From Floccularia luteovirens (taxonomy: Eukaryota; Basidiomycota; Agaricomycetes; Agaricales; Squamanitaceae): DNA of 64,000 bases. The notes under the pieces are model-generated. The model made no database searches. It was not told the DNA's origin and saw only the letters and a list, made by a program, of their open reading frames with translations. The stretch covers positions 3,100,001-3,164,000 of the forward strand of contig VSJF01000001.1 of assembly GCA_009739215.1 (NCBI GenBank). The letters run 5' to 3'. Position numbers and translations under genes: made by a program. The first letter of the stretch is position 1; the number at the start of each line of letters is the position of its first letter. Shown in pieces: positions 10,768-23,591 of the stretch.

Positions 10768-13366
10768 CTACCCATCCATCTTCACATCTTGCCCCTCTAC
10801 TTTATGTTCTGTATCCAAAACTGGTGTCTCTTCAGCTAATCCAGAAGGCACTGAGCTGGAGGCTGTTATATTCATAGGACTACGTGACCCGTGTTCTTCC
10901 GCAGCGCTCGGTAAATCATCACTTTTTTGTTGCTTTTCGCGTTCCTGCTTCTCTTTGTCGATTTCTTGAACAAGCATTTCAATGTCTCCTGTCCCGATTT
11001 TCCCAAAATGCTGCAAAAACTGATCTCGGGCCGTCCGGAGCGCGAGCCATGCCCATCGCTGTTTATTCTGACACGAATGTATTAGTATCGCGTATCAATT
11101 ACGGGTAAATCCACGCTTACTTCCTCAAACTTGGCTACCTGCTCGTCAACCAGTGGTGGAGCCGGAGTAATTGTCCGCACTGCCGGGGAATTGGTTGATG
11201 ATGCAGGTACTGTGGCTGTATCTTTGGTACTGTCTTGTGATGGAGGCGGTGGTAGTGGTGCCGATTGCGTCACCTTCACAGGAGATCCAGGTTTAGGTGG
11301 TAGAGAGGGGTGAAGAGATGAACTAGTATTTGTTGATTCTAACCCTACAACGGGCCGCGGCGCGGCAACCGAGGTTGTTGCAGCACTTGCTTGGGAACTC
11401 TTGCTCGTCAATATTTCCGGTTTCTCTGATGTTTCTGCCGGTGTGGGTGTTTGTTCCGCGGCGGATTTTGCTTTTGCTTGTGCCAGGCGCTCCGCTGCTT
11501 TTGATAGATTTCTCTTTCTCATCTCGATTCGTGCATCCTCTTGTTTGACCTTTTTCAGGAAATCTTTAACATCCCCAGGTCTGGTATTGTGTGAGTTAGA
11601 AGATGGGGCACAATAATAAACGAGAATGACTCAACTGGAAGGGGTTTTGCAGGTCGCGAAGATCTCGATATCCCATATCCCATATCTCTGTCAGAGGCTC
11701 TGTCCCCAAACGCCATTTCCACTCTGCGGGAGGTTCCTTCATCTTCTCTCTGATTGACTGCGTTGCCCTTAACAGTCCTACCTTTTCACCCTCAATTTCA
11801 GTCGACCAAGGCCCTTTGTCGAAGGGAGCACATAGCTCATTCTTCCATCTTACCCAGTTCTTTTCCCTCTCCAAAATCGCGCTCACTGTCTCCGCAAATG
11901 CTCTACCGTTTGGCGTCGTTTGTCGAAGTTCATCTAAAGCTTTATTAATCGTCTCCTGTGCCCATGTCGCATCCTCCTCTTCCAGAGTGAAGTCCATCTG
12001 CAGAGAACGATTTCGTGGGGATGACCAGGTAGCTTTGGCTGATTTTGTGAACATTAGGAGATGGTTGAGTAAGATGAGTAGTTGGAAAATGAATTGGCGA
12101 CGGAAGTGTGTATCGGCGATCTAGAAATTGAGGTCAAAGAGATATCACAAGGAAATGCTAATGGAAGCTAACTTCGAGATCGAGAAGATCAGGACTTGTC
12201 AAAAATTTGGCAAAAAAGTAATCATTGGTGTTTGTTTCTTCTGCATCCGGTTCGCGTTTACGCTTCAACGAAGTCGTCACTCCTGTACTACCCCTACTCC
12301 CCATCATTGCGCGTTCTTTTGCTGTGGCCTCTTTGATAACGGGCAAAACCTTGTTCACAGATTCTTTGAAATGAGGAAAAGTGTCTTTTATGGAAAATAA
12401 TGGGGGCTTGGAAAATGGTACTTGAAGGGACCAAAATGTGTTGTAGAAATCTGAACTACATAAGTGAAGGTAAACTAATGAAATGAACAAACAAACTCAC
12501 CCTCTTTTTTCTCGAGTGGTGATAGTGCAACTGGTTTTTTCACTTCTTTAGAATCAACTTGCATCTTGTCTTCTTGAGCAGGAGCATCGTTGGAAACTAC
12601 CTTGATCTGTCGCCATATCCACATCCCCGTCGTCGGTCCTCAGCTTATCTGTGTATTTCACACCTTCCCAAGTAGGTCCGTACTCTCCACGAAGGTTAAC
12701 CCCACTCCTCTCTCCAAGAGGAAACACTCCACTTAGGAATGTTAAGATACGGCCGCAGAATATTGTCGTTGAGCCCATTTTCGACAACCGGCGTAATAGG
12801 TCATTAAGTGTTCGTAATAATATCAGAGCTTTGCCCTTCTGTGGCACCATCCCTTCAGTGAGGCGAGAAGCTTGTGCTTCAATCCATGAAAATATATGCG
12901 AGCATGATGCAATAGTTTGAGTCTCCAGTAAATCTTGGAGAACAATGAAAGGGAAAGTTTGTTCACAGGCATCTGGTGAATTGTGAGCTTAGTGGTGTAC
13001 AATATATACTCAGTAATTGGAATATTCAAGACTCACCATGCTCAGTAAAAGTGAGCACCAAGTCGAGTTTCACATCGAAGCTCGTCATAATAAGTAGTTC
13101 CCTTCAGTTTTCAATGCTATCCCTTCCGTTGCCTACAGTTTACTTATGAGTACACCGAGAGTCGGAAGAATTGGGACACGACATACAGCAAGATTGAATA
13201 TCTCATTCTTCAAGAGGTACTCCCATTGACTTTTCCGGTTCTCTGCAGATAATTTGCCAGCCGCATCTGCCAACGTCTTGCTCACAAGGTAATCAAGTTG
13301 TTGTTGTTCAACCTGAGACGGTAGTTTTTCGAGGAGGGCGTCGAGAAAAGGTTGAAGAGCAACCAT
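10768..13366 (-). CDS. THOC1: THO complex subunit 1 (THOC1/Hpr1)
   Basis: Subunit of the nuclear THO complex, which couples transcription to mRNP assembly and export (TREX). The N-terminal exon gives [16 protein letters not shown], and later exons give [20 protein letters not shown]. The family core is [39 protein letters not shown] and [16 protein letters not shown]. Further exons contain [19 protein letters not shown] and [17 protein letters not shown]. The C-terminus (last about 200 residues) is low-complexity, rich in Pro, Ser, Ala and Thr, and includes [20 protein letters not shown]. It ends [10 protein letters not shown] see no metazoan-type death domain. The start at 13366 lies only 50 bp from the divergent 104-aa gene, so the two must share a promoter. 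Confidence 0.9.
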
Positions 13367-13416
13367 AATTAATCCGGAACAGAATTTGCCGTTGTTGTTT
13401 CTTTACCGTCATAACT

Positions 13417-13731
13417 ATGCCTCCAAATTCAGACAAACCCAACGGCTCAACTACTTCTCAAACAACTAATACTCATGTAACTGGCTCCCTTGAAGCCGAT
13501 GTCGCCAGACTAGCCGCTTTATCATCTACAGAAAGCGGCTCTGATGATAACTCCACTGATGCAAATATCCCGGAATTATTAGCACGCCTCACTAATGCGG
13601 ACAGTTTCGCACAAGGTGTGGAAGGAAGGTTAGACGCTATACTGGATAATTTGGACGAATTGTTGGGATCTTTGGAGGTACTCCAGCAAGAGAAAAGTAC
13701 CAACGACGATAAAATGGAGAAGTCAGCTTGA
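13417..13731 (+). CDS. Small conserved-looking hypothetical protein, 104 aa
   Basis: Single-exon frame starting MPPNSDKPNGSTT. The first half is Ser/Thr/Asn-rich and acidic. The second half is a regular amphipathic helix (IPELLARLTNADSFAQGVEG, then RLDAILDNLDELLGSLEVLQ) with leucines at heptad-like spacing, suggesting a short coiled coil and a small complex subunit. I have no confident family name. The divergent arrangement with THOC1 and 50-bp spacing favour a real transcribed gene over a chance frame. Confidence 0.65.
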   Translation: MPPNSDKPNGSTTSQTTNTHVTGSLEADVARLAALSSTESGSDDNSTDANIPELLARLTNADSFAQGVEGRLDAILDNLDELLGSLEVLQQEKSTNDDKMEKSA

Positions 13732-14193
13732 ATTGCGGCTTTCATGTGTATGTCACCGAGCTTGCATTCCAGATTTATGATAAGTCTCCTGATAAAATTT
13801 GCACAAAGAAAGGTTTGCTATCATTATGACTATTCGTTCGATATTCAGCTAGAGTGTTGTCAACAACATTTATATCATTTTATCTGTGTTGCCGCGGGAG
13901 GTTGGAAGTATGAAAACAGAAATCATTGTATTGTACTTTTATCAACCCTCAGCTGGCCTAACTCAACAAATGGAAGTAAATTTTTGCTTCACATTCATGT
14001 AAATCGATAATCAATGTCGTTGAATCAAAATGCACTGTCATACCAAAAGATCCAAATTATATTAACTTTAGAGTCCCAAAGTTAGAGGAACGTATGTGGA
14101 ATGCGATGACTGAACAATTCATGTGCATGGTAATGATACAAAGAAAGAAAAAAAAAGATGACGCAAAAAGAATTGCGCAACCCATAACAAACA

Positions 14194-17100
14194 TCATGAA
14201 GATTCCAACAGACTCGACGGATCAAAGCGATTGACTGTATCCACTACATCTGAACCTTTCCTAGCAAATACGAGCTATAAATCGCATCATTCGTATTAGA
14301 AACAATTTCGATTCAAAATGATGAATTAGCATACTAGATATGGGTTCGCTGTGGATCCAGTTGTGTCAGCCAGGACTTCATCTCTGGGGACCACAGTCAC
14401 GTCCGAGTCGTTGTATTTGAACCATGACTCAGGATTATCCGGTAGATGTCGGGAATAAAAGAAGTAATGACCCCAAGAAGGTGATGAGCCTCTGTGAATA
14501 AATACGGAGGTGAGCTCATAAGCAACCTCGGTATTGTCACGCCACAGATTCTCCAGCTCTTCCTTCAAGTGGTTTGTTCGGCTACGAAGTTGCTCGATCT
14601 CAAGCTCTAGTAACATTTTCTCGTCACTTAGCTTTCCAAGAACAGTTTCATCAACATCAAGCGACAGTTCTCCTTGCAGTTTAGACAAAAATTCACTAGT
14701 ATTACCCAGTGAACTTGTGTAAGGACCATCCTTTATGCACTTCAGTTTCAGCCATACGGTACGAAGGATTCAACTGACCTTTCCTTCAACGAGGAGCCTT
14801 ACCCTCTCCCTACAAGAATTAAGTTCTGCTTGAATAACCTTCGACCTTGCCTTTTTATTGGGGTCGGCGACATCCATAAAGCGATCCATGTACAACATTT
14901 CCCCGAACTTGACATAGGCCTGAGATTTGTATGGTTGGAGTGTATCACGATTGAATTGTACTCTCTAATTAATCAAGATTAATGAAAGCATAAGAGATGC
15001 AGGCAGACAACTTACCTGGAGCTGAATTTGCAAAATTGGTGGGAGGTCTACTAAACTGACCTCCATCCTAGCTTTTCGCCCTTCAAACTCCACTACATCA
15101 TCGAAGTAGCCACTTAAACCATCGTATATATCAATCCCATCATTGGCCACATTGACGGGAAGATGTGAAAATAAGTCTTCTTTTTCGTGTATCGATGGTC
15201 GAGGATTTTGACCGTCATTCATTCCAGTCAGCCGTTGCCGTATTTTGCCGTAGAAAAGCCTGAAAATTCAAATCCGTAAGTAAAAAAAATATGAGGACAT
15301 ACAAACTAACCTTTTGACGACGCTAGTCTTGTGACTGCCTTCTGCCTGCCCATCGTTCACGTCATCAAATTTTAGAAGTGCGGTTTCGATTTGGAACATG
15401 CAATTGTCCATGCATTCAGCAACGTCATGCTGTTTTCCTGATTACAATAACAATAATCAGCAATAACAAAACAACTAGTGATGGAAGAACTTACCAAACA
15501 TCATGACGGAATCAGAAACTTCCGCACGTTTCCTTGGTGGTAAAGGGGGTGCTTTCTGTGGCGACGGAGTAGCTAATGTATCTGGGCTGTCTCCTGGTAC
15601 TGTTTTGGATGACGATGGTTCGGGATATTCGAGCTGGGAAGAGGTAGAAGTGCGAGACGATGGAGCAGTAACAAAAATTTCTTTATCGGGGGAACCGGGA
15701 GTAGGGCTATCAACATCCATCTCACTATGCCGTCGATCGATATCACGAGAACGTTTCCCGAGAACAGTAGCCGAGGATCTCGATGGGGAGAGTGATAATT
15801 GAGAGTTTTCAAGCAAGGGCGGCCGTGTAAGTGCATCATCAACTAGGGTTGCGTCAGTATCGTTTGAAGAGTCAGTGCCACCTTTATCGGCCTCGTCCTC
15901 TTCTTCATCTCTGGATGTTACAAGTGCGAGTTTCGCAAGTTCAATTGTTGGAGTAACTGCAGCAGTTTCGCAATATTCAAGATTGAAAAACAAATCAGCA
16001 AGCTGGTTGATGACTAGGGATAGAATAAGCTATATGCAAGGAATGAAAACTGGGACACTTACATTTTTTAGATCGAGCAACCTCACGACGAGTAACAAGA
16101 CGTCCACCAACTCGGTGTCGTTTCAACTCGTCGTCGGTGAGTTTTTCATCGTCAAGAGCATTTAAATCCAGTTTTGACATAGGTAGTACAGCTTCTCTAA
16201 GATCTTTGATGGTATAGAAATACTAGTCAAATCATTAATAAGCATCATAGGAACACTAAATAAACACTTACTTGTAGCAGGGAGTTCAGATAACAGGTAT
16301 TTCCAAGTTGGTTAAGTCCGCGTGGTAAATCAGGTCGAGTGGGGGTTACAATGTCTCCAGCTAATATCCATTATTAAAACGAGCTGCTAAACTTCAGTAG
16401 GGATAACAACAGTACGGATCCTGCCCGGATGCCTAAAAATTGACGAAGACGCTCGCTGTCGCGCACTTCAGCTATAACTGACAATGCTTCTCGCATCTTC
16501 TCCATTTGCATAGGTTGTTCTTCGAGCTGAAGTTTAATTCAGACATCCGAGATTTACTCAAAGGAAGACTAGTGCGCCTACCCTCATTGTGAAAACAGTA
16601 ATTAACATATAGTCATCGACGTCCTTCGGGATTTCTAAAGTGTCATATGCCCGATCTGGGTTCATATACTTGGACTTTCCAACCATCCAGGCTTTTCGTA
16701 AAGGTAGACTTCCTTTTGCTTCTGCAAGTATCCGTAATGCATCATTGGCAGCACGATGCAAATCTGAACCATGCTCAAGATCACGCCATGATCGTTGCAC
16801 AGCCGACTTCCAGGCATTTTCGATAAAGTCGTCGGGAATATCATCGTCATATTCAACTCCGAGAACTCCATCTGGACCAAATCCAAGCGTGGCAGTAGCC
16901 TTGGCAAAATCTTCAGTTGTAAACCGATCTCTAGAGCGTTCCATAGCCAGGAGTTCTTGAAGTTGCGCTGGACAGCTGCCATACTCTTGTAGAAGACTAA
17001 CCAATGCGGAGAAGTGAGTAAAGTACAATATTGTATTGGCAGGATCACAGCGACACTGCGATAAGTATCCAAAGGCAAGAAGTTCTATCACAAGTGTTAC

Positions 17101-19216
17101 GGTCAACTCTTTTGAGTTTATTATGGCATCGTACCAGCTGAATATGTCATAGGCGTCAATCCAAGAATTTTCCATGACTGTCGAACAGGCTGCATAGCGG
17201 ATAACAGTTGCGACAGTTCCCCACGAGGTACTGGTCAATAAAAGGGTGAGTTTATCAGACTGAAAAAAGACACTGAACTTACTTTGCTCAGGATGTGCGC
17301 CAATAGCAGCTTGATACATTTCTCGCGCGCTATCGATCTGAACGTACAACTTGTGCGTTCGATAATCCTTGAAGTGAGATGCTAAGGTTTACGGTCAACC
17401 ACCTATCTGATAGATAAAATAACATTGCTTTACAATGTATGCGTTGAAAGTCGACCAGCCAAGCACTAATTTCCACCCACGCACGGAGGAGTCTACGTCG
17501 ATTCTGTTTGCCTTGTGGAGTCGAGAGTTCTGTAAAGGGAGGTTGTAATCCAAGGTCGCCATCTACAAGTAGTTCTTCACGAAAGCCTAAAATGTCGAAA
17601 ATACGTTTACTGTCACCAGAGTTAGTTTTTTTTGTATGTATGTAGAAGGAATGGACAAGTTACATGTTCGCATTCCATCCCATTTTTGATTGAAAGTTAG
17701 GACGAGACACCTTGATCATGCGATGCTCCCCTTTCCAGAGTTTGTTCTCTATCGCACTATGTAACACGTAAGCTCGAGCATTATAGAATATATGGAGGAC
17801 TCACAGAAGGAAAGTCTCGAAAGCTAATACAACAGCTTGTTCCTTGGATTTCCCTGGAGTTGGGTTCGCCTTTTTATCTCTAATAAATTCTTCAAAATTT
17901 TTGCGTGGAATAACGCCAGGTATAACACCAGATGCCACGCAGTAAAAGGAGCATTGACAGCAAACATACAAGTCCAGAAGTCTCCCTTCTTCGTCTAATT
18001 GCTCGTCCTCGACCTTCTGATCCATTTCCTGATCCATGAAATTTTCAAAGTCAACATCGTCGAGAATTACTGTTCCTGCTCGTCGTTTTAGTTTCACACT
18101 CTCGGCAGCCTCCCAATCGTCTTGACGAAACGGAATGGTAAGTTTGTGCGAATCTACCGCCTTCTCATATTTGTGAAAGTGGTGAGTTTTATTGCTTGGA
18201 CCAAAAGGTTCTTCAGCATCTCCAATACAAGACACCGTACGTTTCCGGCGCTCCTGGTCTGGTAACGAGTGAAATTTTGAGGTGAAGGAACGTGCGAGTG
18301 GGGGAGCTATACTGGATGATTTCCAACTGAGAATGACCCACCCATTTTCTTTGGGACAATAGTAGGCATTTGGATGAGGAACTGATGTGCGTACCTCCTC
18401 CTCTGAAGGGGGAGAAAATGAAGGAGCAATACCGCTTGATGTAGAGGGTGAATGTTGATTTGAACTTGGGGTAAGCGATATCGATCCGGCTTGTGCATGA
18501 CCAGGTATAGCGAAAGTGGGGGAGGTGGCATTAACAGAAAATAATGAATGATCAGGGTTATGCAGCTCCTCGGCCAGAACGGGTGGTAGCATGCCGGGAC
18601 CAGGACGTTGAAGTCTGTCGCGCTCTTCCCCATTCCACCAATTAATCTCTTCTTGATAATTCCGTCCATCAATAGCAACATCTGTTGTACTCTTATTTGA
18701 GCCAATGACATCCATAGCATCAAAGCTTATAGGCCCGTCATTTCCACGTCCAGACCAATCAGCCACTTGGGTACTACCGGTGTCCCATCCTCCACCACCG
18801 TAACTAGGGGCAGAAGGATCCCAAGCTAAGTTATCATATGGGGTTGACCTTGTGTTTTGAGACCAGTTTTGCATATCATGTTGTGGAACTAATTCTGGAA
18901 CTAAATCGTCCTCGCGTGACATTATGTCTTCTGTTACAAGCTCTGGCTCTCGAAAACCTGGAGAATTATTGAACGACGACGATGAATAGCTCGGTGGCTC
19001 TGGTGGGGCCACATAAGCAGTGAATTGGGATCCAGGATTACGATGTTGACGTGAAGGTAAAGGGGGAGGTTTGGGTGCTCCGTAGAAAGTTGATGGGGAT
19101 ATAGGTTGTGAGCCCAAGACAGGCGTATTTGGCCTTTGAACGGGAGGGGCGTCTAGCACCCGCGAGTGTCTTCGAGGAGTCAAAGAGTTTTGATCATCCA
19201 TTGCCACCTGAAGCAC
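14194..19216 (-). CDS. UBP2: Ubiquitin carboxyl-terminal hydrolase, Ubp2-like
   Basis: Large deubiquitinase (roughly 1,300 aa); yeast Ubp2 trims Lys63-linked chains and works with Rsp5. The N-terminal exon (19216 down to about 17805) is a long Pro/Ser-rich region followed by the family's zinc-finger-like part (YVCCQCSFYCVASGVIPGVI). Middle exons carry repeated helical segments (AIGAHPEQSKFSV, AYDTLEIPKDVDDYMLITVF). The catalytic domain is complete: Cys box GLNQLGNTCYLNSLLQ at about 16282-16330, QHDVAECMDNCMF downstream of a low-complexity insert, and His box FIHRGSSPSWGHYFFYSRH near 14460. The last exon ends VDTVNRFDPSSLLESS. The insert between Cys and Gln boxes is very Ser/Pro-rich. ATGs at 19216 and 19201 are both possible starts. 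I found no frameshift over 5 kb, unlike genes further right. Confidence 0.93.
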
Positions 19217-20010
19217 GACAAGTTATGAGCGCCGATAGTACGTGAGCAATTGAAAAGTACTAACATGCAAAGCGTTGAGTACCGCCTGATCGATGTTCTT
19301 TTATCTCGACCGAAAACCAGTGAAAAGTAACTGTTAGATCGTGTTTTTAGATGATCTAAGAGAAAGATTAAAGGATTAGATCACAGCCTGGTATCACAGA
19401 CGCAGTCCCCTGTAATCGAACAGTGAGCAGACATGCGCCAAAGAGTGGATCAGTGTGGAACCTTCGGGGTGACTAGGACTATCTGTTCTGATTCTCTGGA
19501 CAAACCGGCGGATGCTGATGACAGCTCCCGACGCGAAGTTCTTTGTATTATGTAATCAAAGTTGTTTACGCTTGGTCTCACTGTAGGTATTTTTGCGTTC
19601 CTGCAGCATTATCGTTTGAGAATATGGTATCTCGACGCTCTTATCTTATGCTCGCAATCCCCAATCTTGCTGTGCATGCTGCTGCGAGGGACTTGGGGGA
19701 AAACTCTCCGTGACTACGATGGTTGCCGTGGATGGTCTTAAGTACAGGATGGGCTCGCGCACTTCCTGCACTCCGTTGATTAGGATCAAGAAGGCACTGC
19801 TGTGCATTAACAACCACTGTTGTAGATGGCGATGCATAAGTATTTCTTTAAGAATATGGATTGATTCATGGTCTACTTTCGTACACACAGCATTTCTTAT
19901 ACGTTTTAAAATATCTATAACCATCTATCAACACATACATTTTAATATCGTACTAAGCTGTGTATGAGCGCGCCCATTATTTTTGGACCATAGTTACTTA
20001 CAAAATCATG
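19217..20010. other. Intergenic, promoter side of UBP2 and upstream DNA of the next gene
   Basis: No coding frame of note. The frames at 19646-19967 overlap on opposite strands and show no family signature. Confidence 0.4.
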
Positions 20011-20048
20011 TATAAAGGACCAACGTTCAACGTTCAATGTTCAACGTT
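20011..20048 (+). promoter_or_regulatory. TATA box plus four tandem CAACGTT heptamers
   Basis: TATAAA at 20011-20016 is followed, from 20021 to 20048, by four head-to-tail 7-bp units, CAACGTT three times and CAATGTT once (third unit). The array covers the place where transcription would start, about 30 bp below the TATA box. An ATG with a signal-peptide-like reading frame lies 80 bp downstream. Confidence 0.55.
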
Positions 20049-20128
20049 CAGCAGCAACCACATCTAAACATTCTTACATCCCTTTTGTCCTTCATCCTTT
20101 CACCACCCCAATTTTCAATATTTCCAAA

Positions 20129-20284
20129 ATGAAATTTATTCTATTTGGTTTTTTCTTCGCTCTCACTCATGCAACTCCAATTACACTCGCACCTCCCACC
20201 CCAATCAAAGCAACCAATGTCACTGCCCCAGGACGCAGGGACGACAGTGTTTTTTTTTCAACGACAGACATGATCCATACATAG
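20129..20284 (+). CDS. Possible small secreted peptide, 51 aa
   Basis: The frame starts MKFILFGFFFALTHATPI, a good secretion signal with likely cleavage after THA. A Pro/Thr-rich stretch (ITLAPPTPIKATNVTAPGRR) and a stop follow. It sits 113 bp below a TATA box and behind a pyrimidine-rich leader, a normal fungal promoter layout. No cysteines are visible, so it is not a hydrophobin. The GTGTTT after GRRDDS could instead be a splice donor, which would lengthen the protein; I could not find a convincing next exon. No family is recognised. Confidence 0.4.
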   Translation: MKFILFGFFFALTHATPITLAPPTPIKATNVTAPGRRDDSVFFSTTDMIHT

Positions 20285-22057
20285 TTTTGCCCCACATCGG
20301 ACCTCTCACAATTCACTTCTCAATTCTTTCCGACTCACTCCAGTTCTTATATTCTTTGCCAATGGTATTTTCCCGATTTTGAGATAAGAAGTGGCTCAGA
20401 TACTGATGAGTAAGTGTCAACCAACTCATCCCATGATCGATAACTGATGACATACTGATTAGCGTATGGTATCTGCTTGGCCACAGAACACATCTGGTTT
20501 CCGAATAACTTTGGCTCTGGACTTGACATCAGCTCTCAGCCGAGAGATTGTACACAGTCGGATATTTTCTGTTTCGTGGTAAGCTAGAAAGTAGCATAGT
20601 GGCAGTAATTTTGGCGCTTTTTTGTACACGCTCTTTTCCTAAATTGTTTTGTAGTCGGCGCCTATGACAACAAAGAATAACGATCGTGAGGTTATTTTCC
20701 AAATGAGATTCACGTCAAACCCTTAGGCCTTAACGTTGAAACAGTGGTGAAATTTGGATTGGAAGAATAATTTAAAAAGAAAGCTCAGCTTGCAATGGCT
20801 GTGTGAATTAGGCAAGTCTAGTGGATGTATCTCCAGAGTCTCGGTCCTGATGGCACCAATCTGCTCGAATAAGAAAAGAGGGAAACCCCACGTCCAGAAC
20901 AGAACAGTTCGGTGCTTCTGCACTCATTACATTAGGTCCGGAATGGCTAGTTTTTATGCAGTCATCTTGATAAAATGTAGGAACAGGATATTGCGACATT
21001 GCTTGAAACAATTATCTGTCCGATATGATTTCTTATATCATTGGAACACTTCTCTCGGGGTCATCATATATGTCTGGCGTGTGTTTGAAGATGCAATATG
21101 AGCAGTGAATTCTGTCATTCAAACTGTAATTAAAATGTAATGTTTTATGAGATTTCATAAACATGCAGTATAACTGAAAGTATCACCAATCATTTTCATA
21201 GTTCCCAATCGCTTTGCTTGACCTTGAAACATTGACGTGCAGAGTCCTTAGATTACGACGTCGCCCGGGACAAGAGAAAAAATATTGTTTCCCTCGACTG
21301 CTTTTGCAGGTAGCCTTAGTGCACACTCGCTCGTCATTTGTTGCATCGCTGTTGGCCAAAATCGACATCAGTAGGTTAAACTTACCGAAAGTCGTTACTG
21401 TGCAGCTCTAGGTTCAACAGGATGGTGGTGTCAATTACATATACTAGTTCAGCAGCCATGAGTTCCTGTGGTCAAAATTCAATAAAGGTACCGAATAAAT
21501 GATAAGCGTCGCAAATACTCGTTCTGTAAACAGATGCGCGCTTATGTTGCTATAGCAACATACACACACATGCAGCAAGGCAAAATGGTGTTTGCCGACC
21601 TTCCAACGCCTACGCGAAACATAAAACATGTTCGGTTAATCCACTTGATTTCGCATTTTCGGCAGCTTTTCCATTCTGGAAGTATGAATGACAGTCAAGC
21701 CCAACCTTTGAAAACCACCACGATATCACCCCAAAGGCCCATTAGATGCTGGGAAAAGTCGTGGCTTTCAGCAGATCAGAAAATTGGAAGTTTCTGTTTC
21801 TTATGATTCGACCCTCATTTTTCTTTTTGACTCGGTAGTCATTTGAATGTCATGGGCTTTAAACTGAACCGATGGGAATATGTGATAGAGTTATGTTTGT
21901 ATGATGCAGGGCGAGGAGGTTTTTCAGAATGAACCCTCTTCAAGTTTCCTTGAATACATCGCCGTAGGGAACACGTTTCATTCCGGGGGATGAAAAAAAT
22001 TCATTCAATTGGTCCGTAGAAGCGATACGAACGAAAAAAATACATGGTAGTAGTTGC
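20285..22057. other. Intergenic, about 1.8 kb without recognisable genes
   Basis: Frames of 60-115 codons occur on both strands (the longest at 20754-21101, plus) but overlap each other, lack family signatures and have no clear splice context. AT-rich. Confidence 0.4.
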
Positions 22058-22768
22058 CTAAAACCCGCCCAGACAACCTTCAAGGGATAGATCTTTGAAA
22101 GTGCTATTTGGCTGGTAAGCGGGCAGCCTGACGCTGCTCTTACTACGTGACTTGTTCTTGCATTTGGCCTGTTGCCTACTAGTTTTCACCTGGCAAGGAG
22201 GATAATACTGCAGAAATGCCTGTACGCCGTTTTCTTTGTCCTGCAAAGGTAGATGCGGTGCGGCAAGGTTGATGTTGGGGTATGTCGTGTCTCGTGCAAC
22301 TGGTGCAAGAAGGTGGGGTATAGGTGATAGGTAGTCCGGGGACCCACATATATCGGAATCGTCCGATTCTGAACAGACATCTGGGATCAATGAAGGGGGA
22401 CCTCCAATATCACAATGTTCGTCAAGCGTCTCTGGCTCACAAACTTCAAAGGCGCGCGGGTGAAAGTAGCTTTCGATAAGCCCTGATGTTGACCGCCGCT
22501 TCGTCTTGGGATGATGGTCACGAGAAGACAACACACGTTCTCCTCTCTCTGGCAATGCACAAGTGTTTGGAGAGACTGTGATGGGGGCACGGTCGTAAGT
22601 ATTCGAAGAATGTGTGATCTCTGTGGTCGTCATGGCAGGCGTAGGCGGGAAATGCACGTGAGGTGAATTAAGCATTTGTGAGCAAGTTGCAAAGGGCAAC
22701 GCATTGGACAGCCATGACGCCAATGAGTCTGTCTCGGGTGTCGTCTTCAAAATCGGACGCGGAGCCAT
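22058..22768 (-). CDS. Proline/serine-rich protein with ILK and HVHF motifs (paralogue 1)
   Basis: Single-exon protein of 236 aa. The chosen start gives MAPRPILKTTPETDSL; the open frame runs 25 codons further upstream, but the shared ILK motif supports this start. The conserved block is SPHVHFPPTP followed by THSSNTYDRAPITVSPN, then a Leu-Pro-Glu-Arg-Gly turn. An acidic patch with paired Ser-Asp (CSESDDSDICGS) sits mid-protein, and a basic C-terminus (KCKNKSRSKSS) resembles a nuclear signal. The same block recurs in the next gene on this strand (23592-24587), so the two are tandem paralogues. I recall similar proteins only as hypothetical in agarics. The ILK and HVHF elements resemble the SILK and RVxF docking motifs of PP1 partners, though neither is a strict match here. 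Function unknown. Confidence 0.7.
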   Translation of the reverse strand: MAPRPILKTTPETDSLASWLSNALPFATCSQMLNSPHVHFPPTPAMTTTEITHSSNTYDRAPITVSPNTCALPERGERVLSSRDHHPKTKRRSTSGLIESYFHPRAFEVCEPETLDEHCDIGGPPSLIPDVCSESDDSDICGSPDYLSPIPHLLAPVARDTTYPNINLAAPHLPLQDKENGVQAFLQYYPPCQVKTSRQQAKCKNKSRSKSSVRLPAYQPNSTFKDLSLEGCLGGF

Positions 22769-23591
22769 GAGATACAAGTGGATATGAACGGAAGCAGTTT
22801 TGCGCGCGCTGGTAGGGAAAAAAAAGAGCTTTCCTCCTAACAAAGCGATGCGCGGTTGCGCGAGGTGGACTTGGCCAGCAAGACGTTGAGTTTTGCCTAC
22901 AAGACAGAAGGGTAGATAGGCATGTTTGAAGTTTTTATAGAAAAATCAGAAAGCAAGGCACAATATCATCAGGGGCTTTATAAGGGGCTCCGCGGCTGAC
23001 TGGTTCAGTTAATATAAATGAGCCTAGACTCTTTCGCACACACAGAACAGGTTTCATAGAAGACAAAAAAGCAGTGTTGTTGCAATTGTGGAGCTTCGGA
23101 ACATGCTTCATTAAAAATGCACGGATCCATATTGGCCCGGCTGTCGTGCGTTTGTAACGATAAGCCCCACCTTGGTGGAGTTCAAGCTAGAGAAGCTCTT
23201 GATTATAGTAAACTATGATATACAGGCAAGTGACCCCAACAGCACTCATTCGAAATACACGTTTTCGATTACATTTGATTACATTGATAAGTATTGCATA
23301 AGTTCGATCAAACATAAAGCTTTAAAGATCATAATTCATTAGACAAGCGAAATGATGACTACGGACTGAGACTGTCTATGGTGGACGTGTGAAATTAGAT
23401 TGTGAGTACAATACAAGAATGCAAATGTCACTTCAAGTGAAATGCATGGTCCGGGAAGATTGAAGCAGGGTTGTTTGAACTACTCCAAATCCATAGTTAC
23501 CACCCATTTAACACCACAGGTTGGGGATATGTTATCCGCCCATCTGCGCTCAAAGCCGTGGAGAAGGATGGCTAATAATGATATTGGATGG
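22769..23591. other. Spacer between the two tandem paralogues
   Basis: About 820 bp holding the promoter of paralogue 1 and the 3' flank of paralogue 2. AT-rich; no gene seen. Confidence 0.4.
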
